A stretch of 64,000 nt of DNA, from assembly GCF_000317515.1 (NCBI RefSeq), contig NC_019738.1, positions 4,366,001 through 4,430,000 on the forward strand. The letters run 5' to 3'. Made by a program: the position numbers and the translations under genes. The DNA is from Allocoleopsis franciscana PCC 7113 (GTDB taxonomy: Bacteria; Cyanobacteriota; Cyanobacteriia; Cyanobacteriales; Coleofasciculaceae). The notes under the pieces are model-generated. The model searched no databases, had not been told where the DNA came from, and saw nothing but the letters and a program-made list of their open reading frames with translations. Position 1 is the first letter of the stretch. Every line of letters begins with the position of its first letter. Shown here in pieces: positions 19,090 through 29,986 of this stretch.

Positions 19090-20226
19090 TTACTTTGCCT
19101 TGTTGGTGTCTTTAATGATTCTCTCATCTTTAATGACAACTCTTTCTTTGATTTCTGGACTGCCGTGAACGTGGATATCCGGATTCTTATTATCCTTATT
19201 TTCCTGCTTGGCAGATTCGGCGGCACCTTTGGCAGATGACTTCACATCCTGCGCTGCATCTTTGGCAGATTCGGCAGCACCTTTGGCAGATGACTTCACA
19301 TCCTGCGCTGCACCTTTGGCAGATGACTTCACATCCTGCGCTGCATCTTTAGCAGATGATTTCATATCCTGCGCCGCACCTTTAGCAGATTCGGCTGCAT
19401 TATGGGCAGATGACTTAATGGATTCAGCTGCACTCTTGCCCGATGACTTAAGTGATTCGGCTGCACTTTTTATCGATGGCTCAACTGCCTTCGCTGTACC
19501 TTTTACAGTTGAGCGCATATCCTTGGTGGCACCTTCAATTTCCTGAGCTACAGCTTTGGCAGAAGGCTTAATTTCATCGGCAGTACTCTTAATAGAGTCG
19601 GCTGCACTTTGTACGGAAGGCTTAACACCTTCAACCGTCTGCTTGACTGACTCTTTTACTTCTCTAATGGTCGGTTTGACTTCCTCGGATGCCCCCTGGA
19701 CTGCATTTACTACAGAAGGCTTGCTTTCCCTAACGGTTTGATCGACAGATTCTGCGATACCTTTAATCGAAGGCTTAGTTTCCTGAACTGTCTCTTTGAC
19801 AGCTTCTGCTGTACCTTTAATTGAGGGTCTAACGTCCTCAACAGTTTCTTTTGCTACTGTGCCTAGCTCTTCTACAGTGTCTTTAACACCCTCTGCTACA
19901 GTATTTGCTGCATCCCCTAAATTATCTACAGCGCGGTTAACAGTATCAGCAGTACCCTTACCAATCATCGCGCCAGCAACTGCACCAGCTACAGCACCCA
20001 CGACTCCTCCAGAGCGAGCACCGAGTAAACCACCGACGGCAGCTCCCGCTACCCTCGCACCGAGGCGTGTCTCTGATGATTCATCTGATTCATCGGGCTG
20101 AAATTCAGCGTTTATGTCAGTCTGATCCTGAGGCTGCTTGATCTCAATGACCTCAATATTGTCAGCATTCTTTTCCTTGAACTCAGGATTTGTGCCGAAT
20201 TGATTAAAAGGCTGCTTGTTATCCAT
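19090..20226 (-). CDS. LEA-like 11-residue-repeat protein with glycine zipper
   Basis: The 378-residue protein has an acidic N-terminus and then a glycine-zipper segment near residues 55-105 (AGAAVGGLLGARSGGVVGAV), likely membrane-associating. About 250 residues of amphipathic repeats follow. The early repeats are about 22 residues long (KPSIKGIAES, KPTIREVKES, KPSVQSAADS). The later ones are tight 11-mers, SSAKGAAQDVK and SSAKGAAESAK, visible at DNA level as 33-bp repeats. Eleven-residue Ala/Lys-rich repeats are typical of group 3 LEA proteins, which protect membranes and proteins during drying; that role here is inference. The tail is basic and charged. Confidence 0.7.
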   Translation of the reverse strand: MDNKQPFNQFGTNPEFKEKNADNIEVIEIKQPQDQTDINAEFQPDESDESSETRLGARVAGAAVGGLLGARSGGVVGAVAGAVAGAMIGKGTADTVNRAVDNLGDAANTVAEGVKDTVEELGTVAKETVEDVRPSIKGTAEAVKETVQETKPSIKGIAESVDQTVRESKPSVVNAVQGASEEVKPTIREVKESVKQTVEGVKPSVQSAADSIKSTADEIKPSAKAVAQEIEGATKDMRSTVKGTAKAVEPSIKSAAESLKSSGKSAAESIKSSAHNAAESAKGAAQDMKSSAKDAAQDVKSSAKGAAQDVKSSAKGAAESAKDAAQDVKSSAKGAAESAKQENKDNKNPDIHVHGSPEIKERVVIKDERIIKDTNKAK

Positions 20227-20288
20227 AATATCTGTTTTTTACATTTCTACTTTCACATACTAACTATTACCACTCACGAAATCTGCTG

Positions 20289-20328
20289 CTTAAGAAGTAG
20301 ATTCTGACTCTTACTTAAGAAGTAGATT
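20289..20328. repeat. 15-bp direct repeat upstream of the LEA-like gene
   Basis: CTTAAGAAGTAGATT occurs at 20289-20303 and 20314-20328, spaced 25 bp apart. It lies 63-102 bp before the start of the minus-strand LEA-like gene, where operators are expected. The rest of the 20227-20652 spacer is A+T-rich and shows no gene. Confidence 0.45.
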
Positions 20329-20652
20329 ATCAAAGGTGTTTACCGCTACAAAGCAGATTTACAGAATCTCGAACTGATGGAGAGAGAGGCACATTACATC
20401 AATTAAAAAAATAAAACTTTCAATATAATTTTGTCTTATTTTTTTATTAATTATTGGCTAGATTTGCCATCCATCTTTATTTTGGATAAGCATAAGTATA
20501 GAAAAGCTGATAGTGTCTATAAGCAGATTTGTTTGGGTTTTGAGACAAACTACAAGGAAATGCCTCTGTTGTGATCGCAACAGCCGATAGTAGATGGTAG
20601 AGTGTTTTAACGGAGTGAACGCACCCTACTGCCTACAAAGATTGACTTCAAC

Positions 20653-21465
20653 ATGACTCGGCAGACGAATCCCAACGAATATAAACAAGAAATCATTGCG
20701 TTCTACAACACAAGAACCGACTATGACAATGATTTTACCTATCGTCGAGCAATTCCCCTGGTTGAATTGGCGCAACTGCAACCCGGACAACATATTTTGG
20801 ATGTAGCCACGGGGACGGGTATAATTGCGATCGCAGCTTCTGAAAGAGTAGGTTCTGAAGGTAAAGTAATCGCCGTCGATTTTACTCCAGGAATGCTCGA
20901 CCAAGCACGACGAAAAATTACAGCAGCCGGGTTACAAAACATCGAAATCATTGAAGCTGATGCCGAATCAATCAACTTTGAAGATGAGCGTTTCCATGCG
21001 ATTTTTTGTGCCACAGCCATTGTCTTACTGAGTGATATCCCGGTGGCGTTACGCAATTGGTACCGTTGGCTCAAAAAGGGTGGAATTGTCGCCTTTTCCT
21101 CTTGGTCAGTAACATCCTTTTTCACGCCTGTGATTATTAAAGTTTGCGCTAAGTATGACTTGTCATTACCGAATCTCCATGAACCACTGGGAAGCCCAGA
21201 AAAATGTCGTACCCTACTTCAAGATATAGGGTTTAAAGGCATTGAAATAAAAACCGAGCAATTCGGTCGTTACCTCAGTCTTAACGAGGCTCAAAATTTT
21301 TGGAAAGGAAAATGGCTTCATGCGAATGGTCATCCGCTTTTTGGGCTATCCGATGAGCAAATCGAGCAATTGAAAGCGGAATTCAGGGCAGAAATTGAGA
21401 CAATAGCTACAGACAAGGGAGTCTGGCAGGAAATTACTACATTCTTTGTAACAGGTTGCAAATAA
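20653..21465 (+). CDS. class I SAM-dependent methyltransferase (UbiE-like)
   Basis: This 270-residue protein has SAM motif [20 protein letters not shown] (about residues 48-66), then [15 protein letters not shown] and [19 protein letters not shown], the order seen in UbiE/MenG-like small-molecule methyltransferases. The C-terminal part ([12 protein letters not shown] onwards) is not diagnostic. The substrate is unknown. It ends 16 nt before leuD and may be transcribed with it. Confidence 0.8.
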   Translation: MTRQTNPNEYKQEIIAFYNTRTDYDNDFTYRRAIPLVELAQLQPGQHILDVATGTGIIAIAASERVGSEGKVIAVDFTPGMLDQARRKITAAGLQNIEIIEADAESINFEDERFHAIFCATAIVLLSDIPVALRNWYRWLKKGGIVAFSSWSVTSFFTPVIIKVCAKYDLSLPNLHEPLGSPEKCRTLLQDIGFKGIEIKTEQFGRYLSLNEAQNFWKGKWLHANGHPLFGLSDEQIEQLKAEFRAEIETIATDKGVWQEITTFFVTGCK

Positions 21466-21481
21466 GCACAAAGGTAGAATA

Positions 21482-22087
21482 ATGAGTCAAGTTCAATCAG
21501 TTTCAGGACGGGGAATTCCTTTAGTGGGTAATGATATCGATACCGATCGCATTATCCCCGCTCGGTTTTTACGGTGTGTCACATTTGATGGTTTGGGAGA
21601 ACAAGCGTTTGCGGATGATCGCACTCAAGCTAAAGGAGAACATCCCTTTGACCAACCTCAGTATCAAGGTGCCAATATTTTAGTGGTTAATGGTAACTTT
21701 GGCTGCGGTTCTTCCAGAGAACACGCTCCTCAAGCGTTATCGAAATGGGGGATTCAAGCCATTGTAGGAGAGAGTTATGCCGAAATCTTTTTTGGTAATT
21801 GTGTTGCGATCGGCATTCCTTGCCTGACAGCGCCGACAGAAACCATCCAACAGTTACAAGCAATCCTGAAAGAGAATCCTCAAGCTTCGATAACAGTAGA
21901 TTTAGAAGCAATGCAAGTTCGTTGTGGTGACTTCCAAGCTTCTGTGACTCTAGGTGAGGGAGCACGGCAAATGCTGACGACAGGAACCTGGGATACTTGC
22001 GGACAATTAATCGCCCAAGTTGAGCAGATTAAAACTACTGCGGCTCAGTTGCCTTATATTGAGTGGGGTCGTCGAGTGCCTAGCTGA
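21482..22087 (+). CDS. leuD: 3-isopropylmalate dehydratase small subunit
   Basis: This 201-residue swivel-domain subunit completes the isopropylmalate isomerase with Leu[21 protein letters not shown] near the N-terminus and [20 protein letters not shown] near residue 75 are the substrate-binding segments. [20 protein letters not shown] follows. Length and motifs are complete. A terminator with a T-run follows at 22221. Confidence 0.96.
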   Translation: MSQVQSVSGRGIPLVGNDIDTDRIIPARFLRCVTFDGLGEQAFADDRTQAKGEHPFDQPQYQGANILVVNGNFGCGSSREHAPQALSKWGIQAIVGESYAEIFFGNCVAIGIPCLTAPTETIQQLQAILKENPQASITVDLEAMQVRCGDFQASVTLGEGARQMLTTGTWDTCGQLIAQVEQIKTTAAQLPYIEWGRRVPS

Positions 22088-22220
22088 CAGTCGCGTGAGT
22101 GGTGCTAACCGACTAGTGCAAAGATATGTGTGCAAGGCAACAATAAAAGAAAGTGAGTTCTCAGCCAAATAGCATAGGCGATGTGACAAATTTAGCTAAA
22201 ACTAAGTCTTAACCGATGTA

Positions 22221-22252
22221 TAAAGTCCGTTTCAGCGGACTTTATTTTTTTT
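22221..22252 (+). terminator. rho-independent terminator after leuD
   Basis: TAAAGTCCG (22221-22229) pairs perfectly with CGGACTTTA (22236-22244) around a 6-nt loop, followed by eight T residues. It lies 134 nt after the leuD stop codon. Confidence 0.8.
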
Positions 22253-22515
22253 ATTAAATTGTTACAAAAAAAAGAGTTGAATGAGTGATCAGCTAGAGTA
22301 ATCCATAATTGACAGACTTTTAATAAAGTGATACTGTCTTATCATCAAAATTAAGCCTTTCAAGATTGACTTTCATTTATCCCCAGTTTATTTCTCTGAA
22401 GAACATCTACCTAAACTAGGGAATGATTGTTGGGAAATTAGAAAATAAAGCTTCTTAATTGCATACTTTGTTCTCCCGATTCAATCGGCAGCGAATAACT
22501 AAAGAGAGGTTAAAA

Positions 22516-23304
22516 ATGTCCATTGTAAAGCGGTGCATTGCTGAGTTTATCGGCACCTTTTGGCTGGTTTTTGGTGGTTGTGGAAGTGCTGTACTAGCAG
22601 CCGCCTTCACAGCAGATGCGGCAAAAATAGGTGCAAATACAGCATTTCCACTGGGTATCGGGTTAGTTGGTGTTTCTCTGGCATTCGGGTTGACCGTTAT
22701 GACGATGGCGTATGCGATCGGTCACATTTCAGGCTGTCACCTGAATCCAGCCGTTTCCTTTGGCCTTTGGATGGGCAAGCGGTTTCCTAGTAGCGATTTG
22801 TTGCCTTATATCGGTTCTCAAGTGGGTGGAGCTATTTTAGCGGCAGCCGCCCTGTTTATCATTGCCATGGGTCAGCCTAAATACGGTCTAGGGCCTGATG
22901 GATTGGCCGTTAATGGTTTTGGAGAACTTTCTCCAGGTGGCTATTCCCTATTGGCGGCATTCATCATTGAGTTTGTGTTGACCTTCATGTTCTTAATGAT
23001 CATCATGGGTGCAACAGACCGCCGTGCTCCTCAGGGCTTTGCTCCAGTTGCGATCGGTTTGGGACTCACGCTAATTCACTTGATTGGGATTCCGGTGACT
23101 AATGTTTCCGTCAATCCGGCGAGGAGCCTCGGTCCGGCGTTGATTGTAGCAATTTTTGGAGGTCACACCCTAGCCCTTTCTCAAGTTTGGCTTTTCTGGC
23201 TGGCACCCATTTTAGGCGGATTAGCAGCCGGCTCTCTATACTTATCGGTATTTAGTGAGTCCAGCCTAGAACGGGAGCAGCAGGCCGTGGAAACGAGGCT
23301 TTAA
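22516..23304 (+). CDS. aqpZ: aquaporin Z-type water channel
   Basis: This is a 262-residue six-helix MIP channel. The two pore loops are [15 protein letters not shown] and [13 protein letters not shown], the NPA motifs; the following Arg is the selectivity-filter arginine. [20 protein letters not shown] is the standard AqpZ N-terminus, so ATG 22516 is chosen, preceded by AGAGAGG. The Cys and Thr/Ser content around the filter resembles water-specific members rather than glycerol facilitators (inference). It is probably located in the plasma membrane. It is transcribed alone; the next gene converges. Confidence 0.93.
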   Translation: MSIVKRCIAEFIGTFWLVFGGCGSAVLAAAFTADAAKIGANTAFPLGIGLVGVSLAFGLTVMTMAYAIGHISGCHLNPAVSFGLWMGKRFPSSDLLPYIGSQVGGAILAAAALFIIAMGQPKYGLGPDGLAVNGFGELSPGGYSLLAAFIIEFVLTFMFLMIIMGATDRRAPQGFAPVAIGLGLTLIHLIGIPVTNVSVNPARSLGPALIVAIFGGHTLALSQVWLFWLAPILGGLAAGSLYLSVFSESSLEREQQAVETRL

Positions 23305-23339
23305 GGGAATCCTTTGCTCAGAATTATTGGCCTGGAGTT

Positions 23340-23816
23340 TCAACTGTTTTCTGACCATTGACGATAGGGATATTGAACTAAATTGGCATTGAAGTATCTG
23401 GGATCATCAGACACTTCTTTGCCAATCCATTCGGGGAGTTCAATGGATTGATTTTCATCGATGAGTTCAACTTCCGCGATAATTAATCCTTGATTTTCAC
23501 CAGCAAACTCGTCTACTTCCCAAATCAAGCCAGCGTACTCAATTTTGTATCGAGTTTTGTCAATCACGGGCGCTTCGCATAAATTATCCAGCATTTCTTG
23601 AGCATCATCGGCTGGGATAGAGTACTCATACTCCGCTCTGGAACAACCCTGAGTTAACCCTTTAATCGTGAGATATCCTTGATTGCCCACGAGGCGCACT
23701 CTCACAGTACAGCCTTTTTTTGTAGAAAGGTAACCTTGACAATATCCAATACCTGTCGCGAGTGAGCGCCACTGATCACCTTTGACTAAAAATTTACGTT
23801 CGATTTCAGTTGCCAT
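23340..23816 (-). CDS. CYTH domain protein (triphosphate tunnel metalloenzyme)
   Basis: This 158-residue protein starts MATEIERKFLVKGDQWRSLA, with the ExExK motif (EIERK) that defines CYTH/TTM enzymes. Further tunnel strands follow: TVRVRLVGNQGYLTIKG, EYEYSIPADDAQEML, KTRYKIEYAGLIWEVDEF and LIIAEVELIDE. Bacterial members hydrolyse inorganic triphosphate or make cAMP; short cyanobacterial ones are typically triphosphatases (inference). ATG 23816 is chosen over an in-frame start at 23861 because EIERK sits at the extreme N-terminus in the family. Confidence 0.88.
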   Translation of the reverse strand: MATEIERKFLVKGDQWRSLATGIGYCQGYLSTKKGCTVRVRLVGNQGYLTIKGLTQGCSRAEYEYSIPADDAQEMLDNLCEAPVIDKTRYKIEYAGLIWEVDEFAGENQGLIIAEVELIDENQSIELPEWIGKEVSDDPRYFNANLVQYPYRQWSENS

Positions 23817-23974
23817 GTGTGCCGTTGAGGGTTGTAGCGACAAAAAGAAGGGGCACGACATTCCGTGCCCCTACTATTCTCTATTAAAAATGATTGGCTT
23901 TTCGTTGAACCTAACAAAATTATTTGAGAGCACCCCAATTTACTTACATTCCCGAAGTATTTTACGACACAGAA

Positions 23975-24421
23975 TTAACCTTCTCCGTCGAAAACTTGTT
24001 TTTTGAAGTTCTGAATTTCTCCCAAAAGTTCTTGACGGGTTGCAGCGGTTAATAAATAGCGGTAGATAAACCAAATTCCGTAACCTAGACCAATGAGTTC
24101 TAAAAGCACCGATACCAATGGGATATCATTGATAGCACCCAGTAAAGCCAGCGTGAGTTTAGCGCTAATTAATGCCAACAAAATCCAGCCAAGACTTGCT
24201 AGAAGTGGCTGGTATTGTTTAAAAAAATCTCCAACAGAATTTTGCACATCAGTAATAAAATCAGATGTTTTTTCTCCAAACTGTAGCCATTGCTCCTCTT
24301 TAGCGGGTTTTGCAGAGGGCATTTTACTCAACATCAAGTTATCTTCAACCTTGACTTCTACGATGGGTGCTTCTGCTTGAACTTCAACCCGTTCTTCGCT
24401 TTTTACAATTTCAGTTGTCAT
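23975..24421 (-). CDS. CAAD-domain thylakoid membrane protein
   Basis: This 148-residue protein has an acidic N-terminal region and then a CAAD domain (cyanobacterial aminoacyl-tRNA synthetase appended domain). The domain consists of an amphipathic helix (FGEKTSDFITDVQNSVGDFF) and two membrane helices (LLASLGWILLALISAKLTLA and VLLELIGLGYGIWFIYRYLL). The basic helix RQELLGEIQNFKKQVFDGEG follows. Stand-alone CAAD proteins associate with thylakoids; plant CURT1 proteins share the fold and curve membranes. The start is at ATG 24421 (MTTEIVKSEE); the in-frame extension to 24532 is not conserved-looking. Confidence 0.85.
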   Translation of the reverse strand: MTTEIVKSEERVEVQAEAPIVEVKVEDNLMLSKMPSAKPAKEEQWLQFGEKTSDFITDVQNSVGDFFKQYQPLLASLGWILLALISAKLTLALLGAINDIPLVSVLLELIGLGYGIWFIYRYLLTAATRQELLGEIQNFKKQVFDGEG

Positions 24422-24815
24422 AGCGTATTTAGGAAAAAATAACGTGGAATGATGGACTGATCCATTTCTATCTAAAGCTCTCACGGCTGTAGACGAAAGC
24501 TTTCCAGTGCGTTGGTTGAATGAAATCAACACATCGCTCTTCGGCTAGTTGCCCTAAGAATACCTAGAGCAAATTTCATCGATCAGTTCTTTTTAGTCTA
24601 TTGATGCCTACCCGTTAGGGTCAAGATGTAATCTTGAAAAAAGCCAAATGTCTGAATTTCTTTAAGGTATCTTTATATTGTTATTTCTTTGGAAAAAATT
24701 AAAATCATAAATGAGAGAATACTTACAAAAATTAAATAAATAATGACTCAATTATTTGAAATTTGATAAATAAAATCCTGATTACTACTGATATCAAAGG
24801 ACGAATAATGAATAG
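24422..24815. other. 394-bp intergenic region, A+T-rich
   Basis: The region between the CAAD gene and the end of recF contains no gene I can support. The stretch 24640-24800 is very A+T-rich. It should include the promoter of the CAAD gene at its left end; no element is assigned. Confidence 0.35.
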
Positions 24816-25958
24816 CTAAAAACTACTAATTTGTCCCGCATGAACCGAAAGAATTTGAGAAGAATTCAACCACTGGGAATCAAATGCTCCTAAGTGGGTT
24901 GTCGTAATCAGGGTTTGAAAGCGGTCTTGAATGGCGTCCAAAAGCTGATTTTGACGGTTTAAATCCAATTCTGCCAGCACGTCATCGAGCAACAATAAGG
25001 GAGGTTCTCCTACAACTTCCTCAATTAGTTTGAGTTCTGCCAGCTTCAGCGCCAACACCAATGTGCGTTGTTGACCCTGAGAGCCATAAGACCTAGCCGG
25101 AGTCTGATTGATGGTCAACTCGACTTCATCTCGGTGAGGGCCAACTAGAGTCGTCCCTTGACTTTGTTCAGGAATTCGACGCTGTTGGATTTTGTCTAAA
25201 AATGCCTTTTGTACTTCTTCTGGGTCATCTTTTTCAGCGCGGATATTGGGCGCATAAGTCACGTCCAACACCTCAGTTGCCCCACTAATACTCGCGTGCC
25301 ACGCCGCCGCCAGGGGTGCCAACCGTTCTAGAACTCTCGCTCGACGCCGCGTAACGCGTGAACCGGTGGTTGCCAGTTGTACATCCCACAGCGCTAGTTC
25401 TGAATACAACTCTCTGGATGATTCCTCCAGTTTTCCTTCTGCTGCCCCAACTCGGTATTTTTTCAGGAGGGCGTTACGCTGTCGTAGTACCTGGTTATAT
25501 TGTTGCAAGATGTAGGCATAGATGGGTTCCAACTGAATCAGGAGGGAATCGAGCCAGTTGCGACGCCGTTCCGGTGCCCCTCGCACCAGTTCCAAATCCA
25601 GACTGGAGAACTGTACCGCATTGAGGATACCTAAAAAGTCAAGCTGTCGGCGTAAGGCTTCCCGATTGAGGGCAACGGTGCGTCGTCCCTGAGTGCGGAG
25701 AGTTAAATCGAGATCGATTGAACCATAGGCACGTTCCAGGTTAGCGCGAATTTGACCCACTGCCGCTTCTTCTAAAACAAGGTCGCGATCGCGCACAGAG
25801 CGATGACTCTTAAGTGTCGAGAGCAACTCTACCGCCTCTAGCAGATTTGACTTCCCTTGAGCGTTATTACCCACCAAAATCGTCTTGGGGGCATCAAAAT
25901 CCACGATGCAGTCTCGGTAATTACGAAACTGTTTCAGGTGCAACGTTTTCAGATACAT
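24816..25958 (-). CDS. recF: DNA replication and repair protein RecF
   Basis: This 380-residue SMC-like ATPase loads RecA at single-strand gaps with RecO and RecR. The N-terminus is [16 protein letters not shown]. The P-loop is [20 protein letters not shown] (residues 32-51), the ABC signature [20 protein letters not shown] lies near 300, and Walker [13 protein letters not shown] near 325. All family motifs are intact and the length is normal. A GGTTGAAG-type repeat spacer separates it from the P-type ATPase gene. Confidence 0.95.
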   Translation of the reverse strand: MYLKTLHLKQFRNYRDCIVDFDAPKTILVGNNAQGKSNLLEAVELLSTLKSHRSVRDRDLVLEEAAVGQIRANLERAYGSIDLDLTLRTQGRRTVALNREALRRQLDFLGILNAVQFSSLDLELVRGAPERRRNWLDSLLIQLEPIYAYILQQYNQVLRQRNALLKKYRVGAAEGKLEESSRELYSELALWDVQLATTGSRVTRRRARVLERLAPLAAAWHASISGATEVLDVTYAPNIRAEKDDPEEVQKAFLDKIQQRRIPEQSQGTTLVGPHRDEVELTINQTPARSYGSQGQQRTLVLALKLAELKLIEEVVGEPPLLLLDDVLAELDLNRQNQLLDAIQDRFQTLITTTHLGAFDSQWLNSSQILSVHAGQISSF

Positions 25959-25974
25959 TTTGCTCTTGGGTCAT

Positions 25975-26095
25975 TGGGTTGAAGATTGAAAGTGATAACG
26001 TTGAGAGGCTAAAACCGATCAACCTGCTTTCCTTGCCAACGATTAAGCTACCAACTTACCAACTTTCAACTTTCAACCCCTGTCTGGACTAATGA
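25975..26095. repeat. GGTTGAAG-type fold-back spacer
   Basis: GGGTTGAAGATTGAAAGT on the left is answered by CCAACTTTCAACTTTCAACC on the right, with further CCAAC words between. It is the same repeat style as at 5818 and 53335. Confidence 0.5.
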
Positions 26096-26096
26096 T

Positions 26097-29018
26097 TTAA
26101 GCACGACGACGGGAATAGTAAAAGCGGAAGAAGAGTTTCTCCATCTCAACCCAAACAAACAATAAAGAACTAAAGCCTAGGCAAATAAGCAATTCTGTCG
26201 GGCTGAGGTAGTGAGTCCCGAAGAAACTTCGCAGCGGCGGAACATAGACGAGGGCTAGCTGTAGCGCGGTCGTAACCAAAACAGCCCAGAGCAAATAAGG
26301 ATTAGAGAAGGGGTTCACCTGTATTACGAGGCGAGAAATTGATCGAACTGCCAAGGCATGTCCCATTTGGGCAATACAGAGGGTGGTAAATACCATTGTT
26401 TTCCAAGTCTCTGGATTTCCCCGATAGCCAGAGGCATGAGTATAGCTGTAAGCCCATACCATTAAAGCAATACTAATAATCGCAAACACAATGCCGATGC
26501 GAACCATATAAGACCCCAACCCTCTGGCAAAAATATTCTCGCGGGGACTAAAGGGAGGGCGTTTCATCACATCCGGTTCTGGGGGTTCCACTGCTAGGGC
26601 GAGGGCGGGCAACCCATCGGTGACGAGGTTCATCCAGAGAATTTGTAACGGTGTCAGAGGAACACCGCCCAATCCAATGATGGGAGCGGCAGCAATGGTT
26701 AGTACCTCACCAATGTTACTACCCAGGATGTATTTAATAAATCGGCGGATATTGGTGTAAACGACCCGACCTTCTTCGACGGCATGAACAATTGTGGCAA
26801 AGTTGTCATCGAGGAGTACCATATCGCTGGCTTCCTTACTGACATCGGTGCCAGTGATTCCCATGGCAATGCCAATATCGGCTTGTTTGAGGGCGGGTGC
26901 GTCGTTCACCCCATCGCCGGTCATCGCTGTGAATTTACCTCGGCTCTGAAGCGCTTGGACGATCCGCAGTTTGTGTTCTGGGGAGACACGGGCATAAATG
27001 CTGACATGTTCGACTTCTTGTTCGAGTTCCTCTTGGCTGAGGCGTTGTAATTCTTGACCGCTGAGGACGCGATCGCCTACTTGGGAAATACCTAAACTTT
27101 GCGCGATCGCTTGTGCCGTCAATTGATGGTCACCGGTAATCATAATCGGACGAATACCCGCCTCACGGCACTGCTCTACCGCCTCCCGCACTTCGGTGCG
27201 CGGAGCATCGAGCATTCCCACTAACCCCAGCCAAATCAACTCTTGCTCAGTGGAGTTTTCTGAGGCTTGTGAAGGTATACTCTCTAAAGGTTTGTAGGCA
27301 AATCCCAGTACCCGCAATCCTGAACCGGCCATCTGGTTATTCTGCTCCAAGATCTGCTGACGCTGGGTATGGGTCAGGGTTTCAACCTTATCCCCTTGCT
27401 GATAGGTTTGACAACGTTCCAAAATCAGTTCTGGAGAACCTTTTGTAAACATGACAAAAGGCGATTCTTGAGCGTGTTGGGCAACGTTTTGAGTTCTGCC
27501 TTGACAAATCACACTCATCCGCTTGCGTTCTGAGGAGAACGGAAATTCCCCGACTCGCTTGAGTTGACGAGTCAACGAGTCCTTTTCCAAACCACTTTTG
27601 CCGGATAGGGACAGTAATGCTCCTTCGGTGGGGTCCCCTAAAATGATCCATTCCTGTTGTCCATGGGTCGCTGAGTTCCGTTTGCCATTCTCTTGACTTT
27701 TTGGGACTTCCTGCTGTAAGACAGCATCATTACAAACGACACAGGCAATAAGCAGCGTTTGCAGTTCTGGATACTGTTCGGGTCTAATGGACTGATTGTC
27801 GATTTTGAACTCGCCTGTTGGGGTGTAACCCTCACCTGTCACGCCAAACGTTCGCTCCACCGTCGCGACGTGCTGCACGACCATTTTATTTTGAGTCAAT
27901 GTGCCGGTTTTATCAGAGCAAATCGTTGTCACACTCCCTAGGGTTTCTACGGCTGGGAGTTTACGAATTAAGGCGTTGCGACGCACCATGCGCTGTGTTC
28001 CCAACGCCAGAGTCACGGTAATAACGGCAGGTAAACCTTCCGGGACGACAGCGACAGCCATAGAAAGAGAAACTTCCACCAGCTCTTGCAAGACCCCGCC
28101 ATTGAATCTGCCCGTATCCAGGTAGGATTTGAGCATACCGCCCACAATCACTAAAGCAACCAGCACCAGCGAACCCGTGACCAAGACGTTACCCAGTTGG
28201 GTCATCCGCTGTTGCAAGGGTGTCGGCTCACTTTCCACCGCTTGCAGCATCTCGGCAATTTTACCGAGTTCTGTCCGCATTCCCGTACCCGCGACGATGG
28301 CAGTGCCTCGTCCGTGAACGACTTCGGTTCCTTGATACACCAAATTAACGCGATCGCCCAAGGGTGTGTCTTCTTGCAGTTGAGCCTCAACCTGCTTCGT
28401 GACGGCTTGAGCTTCCCCAGTCAGGGCAGCTTCCCGAATTTGGAGATTGGATGCCTCAATCAAACGCGCATCCGCTGACACCTGAACACCCGCTTCTAGG
28501 AGCATAATGTCCCCCGGCACCAGTTGTTTGCCCTCGATCTCAACGGGTCTGCCATCTCGAATGACTCGCACCTTCGGGGAAGAAAGGCGCTTAAGAGCCG
28601 CAAGTGCTTTCTCCGCACGGCTTTCTTGAAGGTAACCCAAGATACCGTTAAGAATCACGATCGCCATAATCGCGATCGTATCTTTGAAGGGAACTTCGCC
28701 TTGTGAGCCTCCTTGTTGAAGCGAAATCAAGTCTAAAACCCCTGAAATAATCGCTACCACAATCAACATCACCAACATGATGTTTTTGAACTGATCGAGG
28801 AGGATTTCCCACTTACTACGACCGGCGGTTTCTTCTAATTCATTGGTGCCATACTGCTGCAACCGCTCTTCAACCTGTTGGGATGTCAGACCAGTTTCTG
28901 CATTACTGCCCAACTCTAAAAGGGCCTTCTCAACGTCTAGGGTGTGCCATGCATTTGCCAGAGCAGGCCGAGAATTTGAATGACTAGATGGAGTCACGGG
29001 TACTGTTTGCTGTAACAC
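26097..29018 (-). CDS. P-type cation ATPase, calcium-pump (PMR1/SERCA-like, PacL) type
   Basis: This 973-residue membrane pump has all P-type ATPase motifs. ALTGEAQAV is the actuator TGE loop. [20 protein letters not shown] is membrane helix 4 with the PEGLP metal-site motif. [13 protein letters not shown] holds the phosphorylated Asp near residue 370. [10 protein letters not shown] is the nucleotide site, and [20 protein letters not shown] is the hinge. An N-terminal cation-ATPase domain and a six-helix C-terminal domain are present. The PEGLP motif and overall layout match type II Ca2+ pumps, though Ca versus Mn or Na selectivity is not certain. It probably exports Ca2+ across the plasma membrane. 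Confidence 0.92.
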   Translation of the reverse strand: MLQQTVPVTPSSHSNSRPALANAWHTLDVEKALLELGSNAETGLTSQQVEERLQQYGTNELEETAGRSKWEILLDQFKNIMLVMLIVVAIISGVLDLISLQQGGSQGEVPFKDTIAIMAIVILNGILGYLQESRAEKALAALKRLSSPKVRVIRDGRPVEIEGKQLVPGDIMLLEAGVQVSADARLIEASNLQIREAALTGEAQAVTKQVEAQLQEDTPLGDRVNLVYQGTEVVHGRGTAIVAGTGMRTELGKIAEMLQAVESEPTPLQQRMTQLGNVLVTGSLVLVALVIVGGMLKSYLDTGRFNGGVLQELVEVSLSMAVAVVPEGLPAVITVTLALGTQRMVRRNALIRKLPAVETLGSVTTICSDKTGTLTQNKMVVQHVATVERTFGVTGEGYTPTGEFKIDNQSIRPEQYPELQTLLIACVVCNDAVLQQEVPKSQENGKRNSATHGQQEWIILGDPTEGALLSLSGKSGLEKDSLTRQLKRVGEFPFSSERKRMSVICQGRTQNVAQHAQESPFVMFTKGSPELILERCQTYQQGDKVETLTHTQRQQILEQNNQMAGSGLRVLGFAYKPLESIPSQASENSTEQELIWLGLVGMLDAPRTEVREAVEQCREAGIRPIMITGDHQLTAQAIAQSLGISQVGDRVLSGQELQRLSQEELEQEVEHVSIYARVSPEHKLRIVQALQSRGKFTAMTGDGVNDAPALKQADIGIAMGITGTDVSKEASDMVLLDDNFATIVHAVEEGRVVYTNIRRFIKYILGSNIGEVLTIAAAPIIGLGGVPLTPLQILWMNLVTDGLPALALAVEPPEPDVMKRPPFSPRENIFARGLGSYMVRIGIVFAIISIALMVWAYSYTHASGYRGNPETWKTMVFTTLCIAQMGHALAVRSISRLVIQVNPFSNPYLLWAVLVTTALQLALVYVPPLRSFFGTHYLSPTELLICLGFSSLLFVWVEMEKLFFRFYYSRRRA

Positions 29019-29080
29019 GATACGAACTCAATCATAGTCTTAAAGACTAATGACAGAGTACGAATAGAATTGAGCGGTAA

Positions 29081-29986
29081 TCAACTGTTAATTTTCACCT
29101 CTCCCAGTAAGGGAAACTCAGGCACGAAAACGGTGATTGCCTTGGGGATGAGTCTAAATTTTGCCGGGGTGTAGGTCACGATTTCCCCATCGGCATTGAT
29201 GGGCTGAGGTTTGCGAGTCAGAATTTCAAATTCTTTACCCTCCAGGGTACGCACACCCAGCCACTCGGCCTGCCTGCCTCGCCATATCGCCGGGAGCAAC
29301 AGGATAATCTGCCACCAATGCTGATATTCTAAGCTATAAAGATCTAGGCGTTGGTCGTTGATCGCCGCATCCCTCGCCACCGCCATGCCTCCACCATAAT
29401 ATCGTCCGTTCCCCACGGCAATTTGTACTGTTTTGACCCGAATTGACTCTTTCTGGGTCCGAATTTCCGCCCAAAAGGGTCGAGCTTTCCAAACCACTTT
29501 CAGGGCAGTAGCCGCATAGGCGAGGACTCCCCATACACGCTTGGCTTGTTTGTCGAGTTTATTGGTAATTTCTACGGAAAGCCCCAGACTGGCGACATTA
29601 AAAAAGTGCTTATCATTGACTCGACCTAAGTCAATCCGTTGAGTGTGACCGGCGGCAATCACCTGGCAAGCTTTGGGTATTGACTGGGGAATTTTCAGGG
29701 TGCGTGCGAGATCATTGGCGGTTCCTAGAGGCAAAATGCCTAAGGGTAACTGAGTACTCACTAACCCTTCTACGCAGGCATTGAGGGTACCATCTCCACC
29801 GCCAATGATCACTAAATCCACGCGATCACGATAATCACAGATCAGGTCTGACAACTGCTGGGGCTGTGCTGTTGATTCTTCAAACAGTTGAAAGCCCAGC
29901 GCTTGTAACTGGCTGATAGCGTTGGAGAGAGTTTCTTCTCCTCGCCGAGAGTGACGATTTACCAGCAGCAGCGCTCGCTGAGTCAT
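29081..29986 (-). CDS. YegS/DAGK-type lipid kinase
   Basis: This 301-residue soluble kinase contains the diacylglycerol-kinase catalytic loop VIIGGGDGTLNACVEGL (near residue 60) and GILPLGTANDLARTL (near 82). The GDG motif binds ATP. The C-terminal beta-sandwich includes IAVGNGRYYGGGM and INADGE. The family phosphorylates diacylglycerol or related lipids; the substrate is uncertain. The gene lies 62 bp downstream (minus strand order) of a two-partner-secretion gene cluster and upstream of the P-type ATPase on the same strand, with room for separate promoters. Confidence 0.87.
   Translation of the reverse strand: MTQRALLLVNRHSRRGEETLSNAISQLQALGFQLFEESTAQPQQLSDLICDYRDRVDLVIIGGGDGTLNACVEGLVSTQLPLGILPLGTANDLARTLKIPQSIPKACQVIAAGHTQRIDLGRVNDKHFFNVASLGLSVEITNKLDKQAKRVWGVLAYAATALKVVWKARPFWAEIRTQKESIRVKTVQIAVGNGRYYGGGMAVARDAAINDQRLDLYSLEYQHWWQIILLLPAIWRGRQAEWLGVRTLEGKEFEILTRKPQPINADGEIVTYTPAKFRLIPKAITVFVPEFPLLGEVKINS

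Noticed and set aside
19208-20101. Long open frames on the plus strand across the LEA-like gene
   Set aside because: They are antisense shadows produced by the repetitive Ala/Lys/Ser coding of the minus-strand gene and have no ribosome-binding sites.
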